Shown here one piece after another: positions 5,167-5,799 of a DNA stretch of 5,799 bases. This DNA comes from an uncultured Clostridia bacterium (GTDB taxonomy: Bacteria; Bacillota; Clostridia; Oscillospirales; CAG-382), in assembly GCA_905235695.1 (NCBI GenBank), contig CAJOMW010000073.1:1-5799 (forward strand). Reading direction: 5' to 3'. How positions within the stretch are numbered: the stretch's first letter is position 1; every line of letters starts with the position of its first letter. Made by a program: the position numbers and the translations under genes. The notes beneath the pieces were generated by a model that saw only the letters and a list, made by a program, of their open reading frames with translations, had not been told where the DNA came from and did no database searches.

Positions 5167-5781
5167 TTACAGAACTTCTCTTTCATGCGCCTTGACAAAA
5201 TCTATGAGTATATCAGCGCATCCCTCAATTCCAACAGAATCCGTATTTATCGACAAATGATAGTTCTCGACGTCACCCCAGCGCTGAGAGGTGTAATAGT
5301 TGTAATAAGTAGCGCGCTGCTTGTCACGGCGAAGTATATCTTCGCGAAGGTTGTCGCTGTCGTTTTCATAGTACTTCTGCACGCGCTTGATTCGAGAATC
5401 CATATCGGAGTACAAGAAGAAGTTAATAGCGTTTTTATAGTCCTTCAGCACATAGTCCGAACACCTGCCAACAATAACGCACGGACCTTTATCGGCACAT
5501 TTTCTTATTATATCAGACTGTGCCAAAAAGACTTGATCCGAGATAGAAAGGCCCGAGAAGCCTGCGGTAGTTCCGAACATGGAAAGAGAGTACAAAAGGC
5601 TGTGCGTCGATACCTGTTCGGCTTTTTCAAACATACCTTCGGCATATCCGCTTTCTTTAGCGGCCATTGTTATTATCTCGTTGTCATAAAATGGTATTCC
5701 GAGGCGCTCAGCAATAATTTTAGCGACAAATCTTCCGCCGCTTCCGTACTGGCGGCTTATTGTAATGATCGAGCCGTTCAT
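5167..5781 (-). CDS. Cytidylate kinase-like family P-loop protein
   Basis: The 204-residue product opens with IITISRQYGSGGRFVAKIIA (5-24), the modified Walker A loop of the Cytidylate_kin_2 family. FYDNEII (31-37), VIVGRCSDYVL (102-112) and the lid-like, Arg-rich RRDKQRATYYNYYTSQRWGD (151-170) follow. YHLSINTDSVGIEGCADILI (174-193) matches the usual C-terminal block. These proteins share the nucleoside-monophosphate-kinase fold but differ from housekeeping Cmk in the P-loop and lid. Their true phosphate acceptor is generally not established, so CMP kinase activity is not claimed. The ATG is at 5779-5781 on the minus strand, with AAAGGA (5789-5794) seven bases upstream, so the gene is complete although its promoter lies outside the window. 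It converges on groEL and shares the terminator between them. It is cytoplasmic, with no membrane segment. Confidence 0.88.
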   Translation of the reverse strand: MNGSIITISRQYGSGGRFVAKIIAERLGIPFYDNEIITMAAKESGYAEGMFEKAEQVSTHSLLYSLSMFGTTAGFSGLSISDQVFLAQSDIIRKCADKGPCVIVGRCSDYVLKDYKNAINFFLYSDMDSRIKRVQKYYENDSDNLREDILRRDKQRATYYNYYTSQRWGDVENYHLSINTDSVGIEGCADILIDFVKAHEREVL

Positions 5782-5799
5782 AATATCATCCTTTCAAAA

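Noticed and set aside
1..5799. Novel multi-gene system, mobile element, CRISPR array or RNA gene
   Set aside because: All six coding regions are accounted for by housekeeping or common accessory families. No long direct repeats, transposase motifs, spacer arrays, tRNA-like cloverleafs or rRNA stretches were seen on either strand.

Overview
The window looks like an ordinary chromosomal segment from a Gram-positive anaerobe of the class Clostridia, most likely something close to Ruminococcus/Oscillospiraceae. The assignment rests on four things: purine-rich Shine-Dalgarno sites before every gene, a groES-groEL operon behind a CIRCE operator, a stand-alone RlmL/YpsC-type methyltransferase (fused to RlmK in enterobacteria), and a cytidylate-kinase-like P-loop protein of a type common in gut Clostridia. 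Genus and species cannot be fixed from this sequence.

Layout. Positions 1-2986 hold a co-directional plus-strand run: the last 18 codons of an unidentified gene, a small four-helix membrane protein (87-617), a THUMP-domain rRNA guanine-N2 methyltransferase (707-1840), and a calcineurin-like metallophosphoesterase (1850-2986). The last two are only 9 nt apart, and the ribosome-binding site of the second overlaps the stop of the first, so they are probably translationally coupled. A short GC-rich hairpin (662-684) lies between the membrane protein and the methyltransferase.

Positions 2987-3151 form the control region of the chaperonin operon: overlapping palindromes (3021-3039), a sigma-A type promoter (3055-3083) and a CIRCE operator (3095-3121) in the start of the leader. 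groES (3152-3439) and groEL (3461-5083) follow, 21 nt apart. The operon ends in two consecutive hairpins (5099-5124 and 5135-5165). The second is A-flanked and T-flanked and can serve both groEL and the convergent minus-strand kinase-like gene (5167-5781), whose start and ribosome-binding site are just inside the right edge.

Functionally, the groES-groEL unit is a complete heat-shock operon with HrcA-type control; hrcA itself is not in the window. The upstream pair combines ribosome modification with a phosphoesterase of unknown substrate. No mobile element, CRISPR array, tRNA, rRNA or clear novel multi-gene system is visible. No gene-free stretch exceeds 300 bases. The best second-look items are the overlapping palindromes upstream of the groES promoter, the GroEL tail without Gly-Gly-Met repeats, the N-terminal domain of the phosphoesterase, and the unassigned substrate of the kinase-like protein.
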